From NCBI RefSeq assembly GCF_001940235.1, contig NZ_MJIE01000001.1, positions 992,001 to 1,056,000 on the forward strand: 64,000 nt of DNA, read 5' to 3'. Shown here in pieces: positions 17,197 to 24,639 of this stretch. Every line of letters begins with the position of its first letter. Positions within the stretch are counted from its first letter, which is position 1. Under the pieces are notes generated by a model. That model did no database searches and was not told the DNA's origin. It saw only the letters and a program-made list of their open reading frames with translations. This DNA is from Hornefia porci (GTDB lineage: Bacteria > Bacillota > Clostridia > Peptostreptococcales > Anaerovoracaceae). The position numbers and the translations under genes were made by a program.

Positions 17197-18310
17197 TTTC
17201 TTCAACCGTCACAACCTCGCTTCCATCCAGTCTGATTAATTTGCGGTAACGCAGCTTCTCCGGAATCTCCTTCTCCACCAGCACCGTACTGCCCTCCTGA
17301 ATCATCTGCCGGACAGCCTTGTACATCGCGCCCAGGTCGTCCTCAAGCGTATACCGGAACACGATATCCACGTCGTATTCCCGGTCGCTTCCCTCCATCC
17401 GATCCAGATCGTCCAGATAGACAGCGAACCCCAGCGCGCCGCCCTTCTTCCCCATGCGGCTCATCAGTCTGTCGTAGCGTCCTCCGGAGAGCACCGCCTT
17501 CGGCACGCCTTCCACAAAGCCCTTGAACAGGATCCCGCTGTAATAGGTCAGGTCGTTGACGATAGAGAAATCGATGTTCACCCTGGAGGCCATCTTGTAT
17601 GAAGCCAGCAGGCTGACAACATCGCTGAGCTGGTCCAGCGCTTCTCTGCCCCTCTCCGTCAGCGGCAGCTCCCTCATTTTCCGGATCACACGCTTATGAT
17701 CTCCGTAGGTGGATACCAGCATTTCCAGTGCCTGTATCGTTTCCTCCGCGATTCCGTTCTCCTCCGCCGTCCTTCTCAGCTCGTGGATGTTTTTCTCTCC
17801 GATGCACTCTACGATTCTGTCCTGCACATCTTCCTCCACATCCCTCAGCAGGTCCGCCACAACGCCCATATGGGAAATCTCCAGCACGTAGTCGCTGTGA
17901 ATGGACGCAAGCGAGCGGAGCGCCAGCATCGTCACCTCGAAGGTGTCATACAGACCGACGTCTCCCAGGCACTCCAGTCCGGTCTGCGCGATCTCCCGAT
18001 AGCGGCGGGAGCTCTGGGACGCCCTGTAGATGTTTTCGCTGTAATAGACCTTCTGTACAAAGCCGGGGCGGTAGCGGTAATTTTTTACGATGGACAAAGT
18101 GAGATCCGGCTTCAGCGCCATCAGCCTCCCGTTCAGATCGCTGAATGCGATGATGTTCTCCGTTCCGATAAAGTCTTTGTTCCTCAGGTACAGATCGTAT
18201 TCCTCGAATTTTCCCATCTTGTACCGGGAATAGCCGTATTTCTGATACAGAGAATGCAGCTCCAGCTGTGTCTTCTCCTCCGTTGTCATTCGGTTTCTGT
18301 CGATTCTCAT
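17189..18310 (-). CDS. hisZ: ATP phosphoribosyltransferase regulatory subunit HisZ
   Basis: HisZ is a catalytically inactive class II HisRS-like protein that forms a hetero-octamer with short HisG and senses histidine. The 373-residue protein keeps the HisRS fold signatures (LKPDLTLSIVKNYRYR, LSGGRYDRLMSRMG) but no anticodon-binding domain. The frame extends to a GTG at 18325, but the bases from that GTG contain the GGGAG that serves the ATG at 18310, which I choose. It is the first gene of the histidine operon. Confidence 0.94.
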   Translation of the reverse strand: MRIDRNRMTTEEKTQLELHSLYQKYGYSRYKMGKFEEYDLYLRNKDFIGTENIIAFSDLNGRLMALKPDLTLSIVKNYRYRPGFVQKVYYSENIYRASQSSRRYREIAQTGLECLGDVGLYDTFEVTMLALRSLASIHSDYVLEISHMGVVADLLRDVEEDVQDRIVECIGEKNIHELRRTAEENGIAEETIQALEMLVSTYGDHKRVIRKMRELPLTERGREALDQLSDVVSLLASYKMASRVNIDFSIVNDLTYYSGILFKGFVEGVPKAVLSGGRYDRLMSRMGKKGGALGFAVYLDDLDRMEGSDREYDVDIVFRYTLEDDLGAMYKAVRQMIQEGSTVLVEKEIPEKLRYRKLIRLDGSEVVTVEEND

Positions 18311-18326
18311 TATTTCTCCCTTCACC

Positions 18327-18332
18327 AGTATA
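18327..18332 (-). promoter_or_regulatory. Possible -10 element before hisZ
   Basis: TATACT lies about 17 bases before the hisZ ATG on the minus strand. No good -35 hexamer is visible at the right distance, so this is weak. It is the only promoter-like signal between the terminator at 18404-18439 and hisZ. Confidence 0.3.
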
Positions 18333-18346
18333 GAATTGAGGACGTC

Positions 18347-18391
18347 CCCCGGGCTCCGCGTCTACTCGCCGCGTCTCCTCGCTGCGTCTGT
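18347..18391. repeat. Three degenerate 13-bp tandem repeats before hisZ
   Basis: On the minus strand the hisZ leader contains AGACGCAGCGAGG, AGACGCGGCGAGT and AGACGCGGAGCCC in tandem. The composition resembles the other GC-rich intergenic repeats of the window (20.6, 24.0 and 29.5 kb). Confidence 0.6.
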
Positions 18392-18403
18392 CCCGTCAGC
18401 CAT

Positions 18404-18439
18404 AAAAAAAGCACCCCGGCGAAAAGTTCGTCAAGGTGC
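18404..18439 (-). terminator. Intrinsic terminator between the small Cys-rich gene and hisZ
   Basis: A 13-position stem (18411-18423 with 18427-18439) with one mismatch and a 3-nt loop is followed on the minus strand by seven T. It lies 38 bp after the stop at 18477 and insulates the histidine operon. Confidence 0.9.
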
Positions 18440-18476
18440 CATCATGCGCCAATACACGTCAAGACCGCACCTCCTG

Positions 18477-18704
18477 TCAATGGACAGGGGCGCTGGTATG
18501 GTTGTTTTCCTGCTTACCGCAGTTTCCGGACAGGGCACAGCCGCTGCATCCCATGCTGCAGCTCCAGCCGTCGCCGTTCGATTCTCCTTCTGCCTTCTTC
18601 TGCTCCTCCCAGCGGGCGGCGGCAAAAGCCCAGACACAGCAGATTGCACCGATCACCAGACCTGCAATTATAATATAGATGATGTGATCCAGAAAATATT
18701 CCAT
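18477..18704 (-). CDS. Small membrane protein with Cys-rich tail (FeoB-associated-like)
   Basis: This 75-residue protein has one membrane helix (about 6-27), a charged linker (RWEEQKKAEGES) and a Cys cluster, WSCSMGCSGCALSGNCG. The layout of helix, basic/acidic linker and CxxxCxxC-type cluster recalls the FeoB-associated Cys-rich membrane proteins, but it is longer and no feo gene is adjacent. The gene looks real: promoter at 18739-18766, AAAGGAG seven bases before ATG, and a strong terminator after it. Metal or Fe-S binding is an inference. Confidence 0.7.
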   Translation of the reverse strand: MEYFLDHIIYIIIAGLVIGAICCVWAFAAARWEEQKKAEGESNGDGWSCSMGCSGCALSGNCGKQENNHTSAPVH

Positions 18705-18738
18705 TGCAATCTCCTTTCATGTTCTCTTAACGCCTATT

Positions 18739-18766
18739 AGTATACCACATCTGATACAAAAAACAA
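18739..18766 (-). promoter_or_regulatory. Promoter of the small Cys-rich membrane protein gene
   Basis: TTGTTT (18766-18761), a 16-bp spacer and TATACT (18744-18739) on the minus strand, with an RBS and ATG about 35 bp downstream. Confidence 0.65.
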
Positions 18767-18777
18767 CACAAAAATTG

Positions 18778-18809
18778 AAAATACAGCCTAAAGAACAGGC
18801 TGTATTTTT
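18778..18809. terminator. Hairpin terminator after the GGGtGRT gene
   Basis: Perfect 9-bp arms ATACAGCCT/AGGCTGTAT with a 7-nt loop (18781-18805) are flanked by A-rich sequence on the left and T-rich on the right, so it could act on either strand. It follows the minus-strand stop at 18878. Confidence 0.75.
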
Positions 18810-18877
18810 GTTGCTTTTCACAAAAGATAATTGGCCGCGGCAAGCCGCCGCACAGACGCACGGCTCCGTCCGCCGTC

Positions 18878-19876
18878 CTATTTGCAGTGCTCCTGCACCG
18901 CAACGGCAGTGGCTACGCTGGCGCCTACCATCGGATTGTTGCCCATGCCGATGAAGCCCATCATTTCCACATGAGCCGGCACGGAGGAGCTTCCCGCAAA
19001 CTGAGCGTCTGAATGCATTCTGCCCATGGTGTCGGTCATTCCGTAGGAAGACGGACCCGCCGCCATGTTGTCCGGATGCAGAGTTCTGCCCGTACCGCCG
19101 CCGGAGGCAACGGAGAAGTATTTCTTTCCCTGCTGGATCCGTTCTTTTTTGTAGGTGCCCGCGACAGGATGCTGGAATCTCGTGGGGTTCGTTGAGTTCC
19201 CGGTAATGGAAACATCCACGTTCTCATGATGCATAATCGCGACTCCCTCTCTGACATCAAACGCACCGTAGCATTTCACCTTCGCCCGGTCGCCGTCGGA
19301 ATAAGGAATTTCCTCCACTATCTTCAGCTCGCCGGTGAAAAAGTCGAATTCTGTTTTCACGTAGGTGAAGCCGTTAATTCTGGATATAATCTTCGCAGCG
19401 TCCTTTCCGAGACCGTTCAGAATAACCCGGAGAGGTTTCGTTCTGACTTTGTTCGCGGAGTTTGCGATTCCGATGGCTCCTTCCGCTGCGGCAAAGGATT
19501 CATGCCCTGCCAGAAACGCGAAACACTCGGTCTCCTCATCAAGAAGCATAGACGCCAGATTTCCGTGACCGATTCCCACTTTCCGGTCATCCGCAACGGA
19601 TCCCGGAATGCAGAATGCCTGAAGTCCCTCGCCGATGGCGCGGGCCGCATCCTTCGCGTCCGTCGCTCCTTTTTTAATCGCGATGGCCGCTCCCAGCACA
19701 TAAGCCCATGCGGCGTCCTCAAAGCAGATGGTCTGGACGCCCTTAGTGATTTCATAGGGGTCAAAGCCCTTATCTGTACATATTTTTCTCGCTTCGTCGA
19801 GACTGCCGATACCGTACTGGCTCATGACCTTCTCGATGCCTTCAATTCTTCTCTCGTAATTCTCGAATACTGCCAT
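18878..19876 (-). CDS. GGGtGRT protein (function unknown)
   Basis: The 332-residue protein contains the naming motif in SVASGGGTGRTLHPDN near residue 265 and the family's long Gly/Ala-rich C-terminus (MGRMHSDAQFAG, GFIGMGNNPMVGAS). No catalytic family is recognisable. A GTG at 19885 lies in frame upstream, but AGGAGG sits eight bases before the ATG at 19876. It is encoded directly after a NifU-like Fe-S scaffold gene, 12 bp apart; this pairing is known in anaerobes, so a role in Fe-S or sulfur metabolism is likely but unproven. Confidence 0.85.
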   Translation of the reverse strand: MAVFENYERRIEGIEKVMSQYGIGSLDEARKICTDKGFDPYEITKGVQTICFEDAAWAYVLGAAIAIKKGATDAKDAARAIGEGLQAFCIPGSVADDRKVGIGHGNLASMLLDEETECFAFLAGHESFAAAEGAIGIANSANKVRTKPLRVILNGLGKDAAKIISRINGFTYVKTEFDFFTGELKIVEEIPYSDGDRAKVKCYGAFDVREGVAIMHHENVDVSITGNSTNPTRFQHPVAGTYKKERIQQGKKYFSVASGGGTGRTLHPDNMAAGPSSYGMTDTMGRMHSDAQFAGSSSVPAHVEMMGFIGMGNNPMVGASVATAVAVQEHCK

Positions 19877-19888
19877 AGTCCGCACCTC

Positions 19889-20584
19889 CTATTCCTTCCT
19901 CGGATCGATCTTTCTGACCGCTTCATCGAATCTTCCGTAGGAGCCTGTGGCCTTGTCAATCGCTTCCTTCGGATCCATTCCGTCCTTGATGAATTCCAGG
20001 AGTTTCCCGGTATTGATATATTTGTACCCGATAATGTTATTGTCCTTATCCAGTCCCTGCTCCAGAATGTATCCCTCTGTCAGCTGCAGATAACGGGGGC
20101 CCTTCAGCGCCGTGGAATGAATCGTTCCCACCTGGCTGATTGTGCCTTTTCCGAGATCCTCCAGGCCGGCGCCGACCGCCAGACCGTCCTCGGAGAATGC
20201 GGACTGCGTTCTGCCGTAGATAATCTGCAGGAACAGTTCACGCATAGCGGTATTAATCGCATCGCAGACCAGGTCAGTGTTCATCGCTTCCAGGATCGTT
20301 TTGCCCACCAGAATTTCCCCGGCCATGGCTGCGGAATGAGTCATTCCGGAACATCCGATGGTTTCAATCAGCGCCTCCTGAATAATTCCTTCCTTTACGT
20401 TCAGGGTCAGCTTACATGCTCCCTGCTGCGGCGCGCACCAGCCTACGCCGTGTGTCAGACCGGAAATATCGCGGATCTCCTTCGCCTGCACCCATTTTCC
20501 CTCTTCAGGAATCGGGGACGGACCGTGAGTCGCGTCCATCCTGCCAACAGGACACATGCTTTCGACTTCTTTTGTATATATCAT
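19889..20584 (-). CDS. NifU-like iron-sulfur cluster assembly scaffold protein
   Basis: The 231-residue protein has an IscU/NifU-N-like core: WCAPQQGACKL, then IETIGCSGMTHSAAM, which matches the scaffold Cys-loop (GC..MTHS), and a later LVCDAIN. An extra N-terminal Cys occurs in ESMCPVGRMD. It is longer than IscU (about 130), with an added C-terminal region. The frame continues upstream to 20773 through a GC-rich leader; the ATG at 20584 is chosen because GGAGG precedes it and the upstream residues are low-complexity. It is transcribed with the GGGtGRT gene. Confidence 0.85.
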   Translation of the reverse strand: MIYTKEVESMCPVGRMDATHGPSPIPEEGKWVQAKEIRDISGLTHGVGWCAPQQGACKLTLNVKEGIIQEALIETIGCSGMTHSAAMAGEILVGKTILEAMNTDLVCDAINTAMRELFLQIIYGRTQSAFSEDGLAVGAGLEDLGKGTISQVGTIHSTALKGPRYLQLTEGYILEQGLDKDNNIIGYKYINTGKLLEFIKDGMDPKEAIDKATGSYGRFDEAVRKIDPRKE

Positions 20585-20599
20585 AAGCCAAAACCTCCA

Positions 20600-20760
20600 T
20601 AAAAACAGTGCAATCACGAACTCAGGCGAAGCGCAGCCTCCCCGCGGAAGTACACGTCGAAGGCGAAGCGGCCGCCCGTTTCCGGAGACGCCGCCGTCGG
20701 ATGTCGCCGAGGCCGGCGCGCCTGTGCCGCGTAAACTGCGGACGCGCTCTCCGGTATGAG
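20600..20760 (-). other. GC-rich leader of the NifU-like gene
   Basis: Between the promoter at 20764-20792 and the start at 20584 lies a leader of about 170 nt, rich in CG/GCC blocks with several short self-complementary stretches. I see no known riboswitch. The composition matches the other GC-rich intergenic repeat tracts of the window. Confidence 0.5.
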
Positions 20761-20763
20761 TTA

Positions 20764-20792
20764 AGTATAGCATCAGTTGTTTTTTTTAGCAA
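20764..20792 (-). promoter_or_regulatory. Promoter of the NifU-like/GGGtGRT operon
   Basis: TTGCTA (20792-20787), 17 bp, TATACT (20769-20764) on the minus strand. Confidence 0.7.
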
Positions 20793-20793
20793 C

Positions 20794-20820
20794 TAAAAAC
20801 CGGCACCCTTCGGTACCGGT
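20794..20820 (-). terminator. Terminator of the radical SAM gene
   Basis: On the minus strand ACCGG(t)ACC pairs with GGT(g)CCGGT around a short loop, followed by five T. It ends where the next promoter's -35 begins. Confidence 0.8.
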
Positions 20821-20896
20821 CTGTCTTATCGGGTTCGCCCGCTCCTCTTCATCCCAAAGCCCGAAACCGGGCACGGGAAACCGAATCAGCCCGCGG

Positions 20897-22312
20897 CTAC
20901 TGGTTGACTGCCTTCTTCGGCGGCTCAACTGTTTCGCCCGGAAGGGACTTTCCGGTCTGGTCGTCCCAGAGTTCCTCCGCATACGGCTTCCAGCATTCCG
21001 CATACTCCCGGCATTTGGCGCAGAGATGCTCCACGCTCTCCGGAGACTGCAGATCCGTGGACTTCGCTCCGCTCTCATGAACGAGCTTAGGCAGAACGTC
21101 CGGATTCTCCAGCATCGGGCACGGCCGCAGATGATTGTCGTTGAACGGCTGGTTGTTGTGATACGCCATAAACAGCGGCGACTGCAGAATCTCAAGCAGT
21201 GAGTTCTTCTTGATATTCGTGTTGGAATAATGGATGAACACGCAGGGCTCCGCGTCACCGTTGGCGTTGATATGGAAGTAGTTTCTTCCTCCGGCGATGC
21301 AGCCTCCCACATATTCTCCATCATTCTGGAAGTCAAAGCAGAACAGCCCTCTGCCGTCTTTCATCGCTCTGACCTTTCTCAGTCTGTCTTTAATCATGAT
21401 TCTCTGTTCCGGCGTCGGCATCAGCTCAGGCGATGCGTCGTTTCCTACCGGCATCAGATGGAAATACATTGAGAACTTGACGCCCTTCTGGATTTCCATG
21501 TCGATGAATTCATCCGACGTAACATAGTCGATATTATTCTTTGTATACGCAATCGAAGTACCGAACAGGCATCCGTTCTCCTTCAGCAGATCCATCGCAT
21601 GCATGACCTTCTGGAAAACTCCTGAGCCGCGTCTGTCATCGTTGGCTTCCTCGAAGCCCTCCAGACTGATGGCCAGGTAGAGGTTTCCGACTCTCTTCAG
21701 CTCTGCAACAAAGGCCTCGTCCACCAGTGTTCCGTTGGTGAAGGAAATAAACGCGCAGTCCGGGTGCATCTCACAAAGCCGGATCAGATCGTCCTTCCGC
21801 ACCAGCGGCTCTCCGCCGGTATACATATAATAGTAGATTCCCAGCTCCTTGCCTTCGCGGATCACCTTGTCCATGTCCTCGATGCTGAGGTTCAGACGGT
21901 TTCCGTACTCCGCCGCCCAGCATCCGGTACAGTGCAGATTGCATGCGCTGGTGGGATCCATCAGAATCAGCCACGGCACATTGCACTGATACTTTTCTCT
22001 TGCCTCGTGCATGACCTTGGTTCCGCAGAACATAGCTTCATAGAGGAAATTCAGCAGGAATGTCTTCAGAACATGCTCATCGGTCTCATCGATGATGCGG
22101 CAGATGTACTTGTTCAGCGCGCTGTTCTCATCCTCCAGACAGGCTCTCATGCCGCTGAGATCCACGCCCATTCCCAGATTATCGATATACTTTTCGGCGA
22201 GATTGAAAATGTCCATCATTCCCTTCTGCCGATCCTTGCCAACTTTATTGTAAGCCACATCAAACGCTTTGCTGAACGCCATGCGCCCCATCTTATGTTT
22301 CATTGTCGCCAT
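20897..22312 (-). CDS. Radical SAM protein with SPASM-like C-terminal cysteines
   Basis: The 471-residue protein has an N-terminal helical region (1-110) and the radical SAM cluster motif C124-x3-C128-x2-C131 in SACNLHCTGCWA. The partial barrel shows MYTGGEPLVR and FTNGTLVDEAF. Later cysteines (GGCIAGGRNYFH, AEPCVF, RPCP, LCAKCREYAEC) suggest auxiliary Fe-S clusters as in SPASM/twitch enzymes. The TTG at 22327 is rejected as a start because its GGAGAG is the RBS for the ATG at 22312. The gene stands alone with its own promoter and terminator; no precursor peptide or obvious substrate is nearby. Confidence 0.88.
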   Translation of the reverse strand: MATMKHKMGRMAFSKAFDVAYNKVGKDRQKGMMDIFNLAEKYIDNLGMGVDLSGMRACLEDENSALNKYICRIIDETDEHVLKTFLLNFLYEAMFCGTKVMHEAREKYQCNVPWLILMDPTSACNLHCTGCWAAEYGNRLNLSIEDMDKVIREGKELGIYYYMYTGGEPLVRKDDLIRLCEMHPDCAFISFTNGTLVDEAFVAELKRVGNLYLAISLEGFEEANDDRRGSGVFQKVMHAMDLLKENGCLFGTSIAYTKNNIDYVTSDEFIDMEIQKGVKFSMYFHLMPVGNDASPELMPTPEQRIMIKDRLRKVRAMKDGRGLFCFDFQNDGEYVGGCIAGGRNYFHINANGDAEPCVFIHYSNTNIKKNSLLEILQSPLFMAYHNNQPFNDNHLRPCPMLENPDVLPKLVHESGAKSTDLQSPESVEHLCAKCREYAECWKPYAEELWDDQTGKSLPGETVEPPKKAVNQ

Positions 22313-22377
22313 AATGTTACTCTCCAATCTCTTAATTTTTTACCAACATAAATCACAATTCTCCCGAATCTGTGCTT

Positions 22378-22406
22378 ATTATAAAGCATGTTTTCGCGGA
22401 TTCCAA
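22378..22406 (-). promoter_or_regulatory. Promoter of the radical SAM gene
   Basis: TTGGAA (22406-22401), 17 bp, TATAAT (22383-22378) on the minus strand, with a 5' leader of about 65 nt. Confidence 0.75.
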
Positions 22407-22411
22407 TTTAC

Positions 22412-22448
22412 AAAAAAGCCCGTTTGTCTAAAATTTTGTCAAACGGGC
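22412..22448 (-). terminator. Terminator of the exporter/Fur-family operon
   Basis: Perfect 9-bp stem GCCCGTTTG/CAAACGGGC (22418-22426 with 22440-22448), followed on the minus strand by TTTTTTG. Confidence 0.9.
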
Positions 22449-22509
22449 AAAGTTTATCACCATTGTCGTTTCTGTTTTGCAGCCGTGTCGCTGCCGCATT
22501 GCTCACCCT

Positions 22510-22611
22510 TGCATTTCACCGCATGTCTCGGCTGCGACAGCTGATGCAGGAGCAGACTCCGGCCGGCATATCCTCCCCCTGCATTTCACCGCATGTCTCG
22601 GCTGCGACAGC
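22510..22611. repeat. 32-bp direct repeat duplicating the 3' end of the Fur-family gene
   Basis: The same 32 bases (TGCATTTCACCGCATG followed by TCTCGGCTGCGACAGC) occur at 22510-22541 and 22580-22611, 70 bp apart. The right copy contains the last codons and stop of the Fur-family gene; the left copy is just downstream of it. Confidence 0.85.
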
Positions 22612-23005
22612 CGGCGCATATACCATAGATTACTGAGTTTCTGCACTGAATCTGAAATCCATGTTCCTTCATGATATGCTCTTCAATCTCGTCCATGAAC
22701 CCGCAGTCCAGGTGCTGAATGCAGCCGCAGCGCACGCATTTCAGATGCAGATGCTCGCTGCACCTGCGCTCCCGGTTCGTCAGCTGATAGGAGGCCTTTT
22801 TTCCGTTTTCTTCCACAAAACGCGCTGCTGTCCCTTCTCTTTCCAGCTTGTCGAGATAACGGTAAATCGTGGTTTTGTTCACCGCGACGCCCGTCTCGTC
22901 CAGATGCGCATGAATCTGAGCGACACTGACCGCACGGTCTCCGTTCTCCTTAAGAAACTCCAGAATTTTCATTCTGCTGTTTGTCTTATATTCTCTGTCT
23001 GCCAT
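22586..23005 (-). CDS. Fur-family metal-responsive transcriptional regulator (candidate nickel regulator)
   Basis: The 139-residue protein has a winged-helix domain (about 1-80, with NKTTIYRYLDKLEREG) and a Fur dimerisation/metal domain with HLHLKCVRCGC and ICAGCRSR, the two CxxC pairs of a structural zinc site. The frame runs upstream to 23098 inside the exporter gene; the ATG at 23005 with AGGGGG upstream is preferred. It is co-transcribed with the exporter, 13 bp apart. The operon promoter carries TTGCAA-N5-TTGCA, which resembles the Nur (nickel) box. The metal specificity (Ni, Zn, Mn or Fe) is therefore an inference from context. Confidence 0.85.
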   Translation of the reverse strand: MADREYKTNSRMKILEFLKENGDRAVSVAQIHAHLDETGVAVNKTTIYRYLDKLEREGTAARFVEENGKKASYQLTNRERRCSEHLHLKCVRCGCIQHLDCGFMDEIEEHIMKEHGFQIQCRNSVIYGICAGCRSRDMR

Positions 23006-23018
23006 AACTTTGTTCCCC

Positions 23019-23876
23019 CTAAAAACTGATTCCCAGAACCTCAATCGCAACGCCCCAGAAGACGCTGACCACATAGAGTATTCCGACGACCATTCCATCC
23101 TGCTTCCAGTGATGGTTTTCCCGAATCAGCACAAGCAGGCCCACTCCGGCGCTGCACAGAAGTCCGCTCATCATCGGACCTGCGCCGATGACACCTTCCA
23201 GATACAGCTGCGTGATCACAACGGACGCCGCACAGTTGGGAATCAGCCCCACCAGCGCCGCAATCAGCTCACCCACGACGGGCAGATCCTGAAAGAGGCC
23301 TGAAATCGCCTGATATCCGACAGCCTCGATGACGCATCCGATGACGATTGAAACCAGCAGAATGAATACGAAAACCTGCAATGTTTTCCGAACGGATTCG
23401 GCGAAAAGTCCCGACGCGCATCCACAGCCGCATCCCGGTCCGGATTCTCCGTCGTAATCTTTCGGTATTCTGCGGCGCCTGGCCAGCCATCCGAAAAAAA
23501 ATTCCACCGCATATCCGGAAATCACGCCGATGACCACCTTGGCTGCCATAATAGAGACAATCGTCCGGACCGGAACCTTCTCCGAAATAAAAATCGGCAG
23601 CATCTCGTCCGAAGTAGACAGATAGATGGAGATCAGCGTCCCCAGTGTGACCACCTTTCCCACATAAAAATATGTCGCCGCCGCGGAAAACCCGCACTGC
23701 GGAATCACTCCCAGTAAGCCGCCCCAAATCGGTCCGACCTTCCCGGCCTCTTGTATCACTGCTCTGGCACGCCGGCCCGCAGCACGTTCCAGCGCTCCCA
23801 TCACCAGATAGGTGACAAACAGAAACGGAACCAGTTTGACGCTGTCTACCGTCGCCTCAATAATCGCTTCCTGCAT
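23019..23876 (-). CDS. 10-TM putative heavy-metal exporter (ArsP_2-like family)
   Basis: The 285-residue integral membrane protein contains two related halves: GGLLGVIPQCGFSAAATYF in the first and VGLIPNCAASVVITQLY in the second, each with a conserved Pro-x-Cys. These match the family annotated as putative manganese or arsenic efflux, or 10TM heavy-metal exporters. Between the halves is a Cys-rich cytoplasmic or exposed loop, GPGCGCGCASG, well suited to metal binding. It precedes the Fur-family regulator in the same operon, so its expression is probably metal-controlled. The transported ion cannot be read from sequence; nickel is favoured here only by the shared operator-like motif. Confidence 0.8.
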   Translation of the reverse strand: MQEAIIEATVDSVKLVPFLFVTYLVMGALERAAGRRARAVIQEAGKVGPIWGGLLGVIPQCGFSAAATYFYVGKVVTLGTLISIYLSTSDEMLPIFISEKVPVRTIVSIMAAKVVIGVISGYAVEFFFGWLARRRRIPKDYDGESGPGCGCGCASGLFAESVRKTLQVFVFILLVSIVIGCVIEAVGYQAISGLFQDLPVVGELIAALVGLIPNCAASVVITQLYLEGVIGAGPMMSGLLCSAGVGLLVLIRENHHWKQDGMVVGILYVVSVFWGVAIEVLGISF

Positions 23877-23897
23877 AAGACTCCATATTCCCCTATT

Positions 23898-23936
23898 ATT
23901 TGCAACTCGATATCATTTGCAAGTCAGTTGCATTTT
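23898..23936. promoter_or_regulatory. Candidate Fur-family (Nur-like) operator
   Basis: Plus strand: ATTTGCAACTCG, a 5-bp gap, ATTTGCAAGTCA and GTTGCATTTT. This gives the palindromic hexamer TTGCAA twice (17-bp period), then TTGCAT five bases after the second. The TTGCAA-N5-TTGCAT part closely resembles the Streptomyces Nur box as I recall it (tTGCaa-N5-ttGCAA). It lies immediately downstream of the -10 element, a repressor position. Confidence 0.55.
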
Positions 23937-23938
23937 GT

Positions 23939-23966
23939 ATTATAACAGGAGATTCGCTTTTGTCAA
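23939..23966 (-). promoter_or_regulatory. Promoter of the exporter/Fur-family operon
   Basis: TTGACA (23966-23961), 16 bp, TATAAT (23944-23939) on the minus strand, adjoining the candidate operator. Confidence 0.8.
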
Positions 23967-23984
23967 TATACAAAAGTCATATAG

Positions 23985-24262
23985 GGCGGCGGGGAGGTCA
24001 AAACTCATATGGGACGACGGCGAGGCCGCGGCAGAAAGTCCGCGAAGGGCCGCGGCACGACGAGGCGTCCACGCTCATATGGGACGACGGCGAGGCCGCG
24101 GCAGCGAGGCGTCCACGGCAAAGAGGCCGCGAGGGGCTGTAGCACGAGGGTTCGCAAGGATGACGAGGTGACACGACGCGAATCCACAGCAAAGAGGTCG
24201 CGAAGAGCCGCGGCACGGCACACACGAAGGTTTGCGAAGTTCCGCAGAGACGACGAAATTCT
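23985..24262. repeat. GC-rich degenerate intergenic repeat tract
   Basis: A 31-bp unit beginning CTCATATGGGACGACGGCGA occurs twice, near 24005 and 24082. Around these are shorter recurring pieces such as GAGGCGTCCACG, GCAAAGAGG(C/T)CGCGA and CACGAAGG-like runs. Reading frames across it encode only Arg/Ser/Ala-rich low-complexity sequence. It lies upstream of the exporter promoter and is not part of any recognisable gene. Confidence 0.7.
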
Positions 24263-24382
24263 CATTCGTTGAAACCGTGTCCGCGAATCTATTAAAAAAA
24301 CCGATTACTTTATACAAACTCGCAGCCAAAAACTCAGAATCAGGTTAGAATTATTCTAAGCGGTTAGACGGCACTCCGAGTT

Positions 24383-24624
24383 GCCACATTTTTGGTTTTT
24401 TTCGAGAAATGTGGCAGATTTTTTGATTTTTTGCTATGTATAACATATGACGTGCAATTAGAGTATCTAAATTTGGTCATTCGTACCTGATTTTGTAAAA
24501 TCGCAATGCATACAAAGCGAAAGAATTGCACTTATAGTACATTTCTAAGTGATTAATGCAGAATAATCATTGTATTCCGAACTCAATTCTGCCACATTTT
24601 TGGTTTTTTTTGCGTTTTGTGGCA
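24383..24624. other. AT-rich structured intergenic element with duplicated hairpin
   Basis: Two copies of a hairpin with GCCACA/TGTGGC arms and a TTTTTGGTTTTTTT loop (24383-24415 and 24590-24624) flank a central inverted repeat GTGCAATT/AATTGCAC (24452-24459 and 24524-24531). That repeat encloses a further hairpin GATTTTGTAAAATC (24489-24502). A 15-bp palindrome, TTAGAATTATTCTAA, lies just to the left (about 24347). The element is strikingly AT-rich compared with its surroundings and has no reading frame. The outer hairpins are followed by T-tracts on the plus strand and could be terminators. Confidence 0.6.
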
Positions 24625-24639
24625 GATTTTCTAATCAAT

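Noticed and set aside
18404..18446. Possible T-box (TGGCACC) before hisZ
   Set aside because: The motif lies in a normal terminator that directly follows the small Cys-rich gene; there is no room for stem I with a His specifier, and an ordinary promoter and ORF occupy the upstream DNA.
24000..24260. Short open reading frames of 75-120 codons on both strands
   Set aside because: They cross the GC-rich repeat tract, encode Arg/Ser/Ala low-complexity sequence, overlap each other and lack ribosome binding sites.
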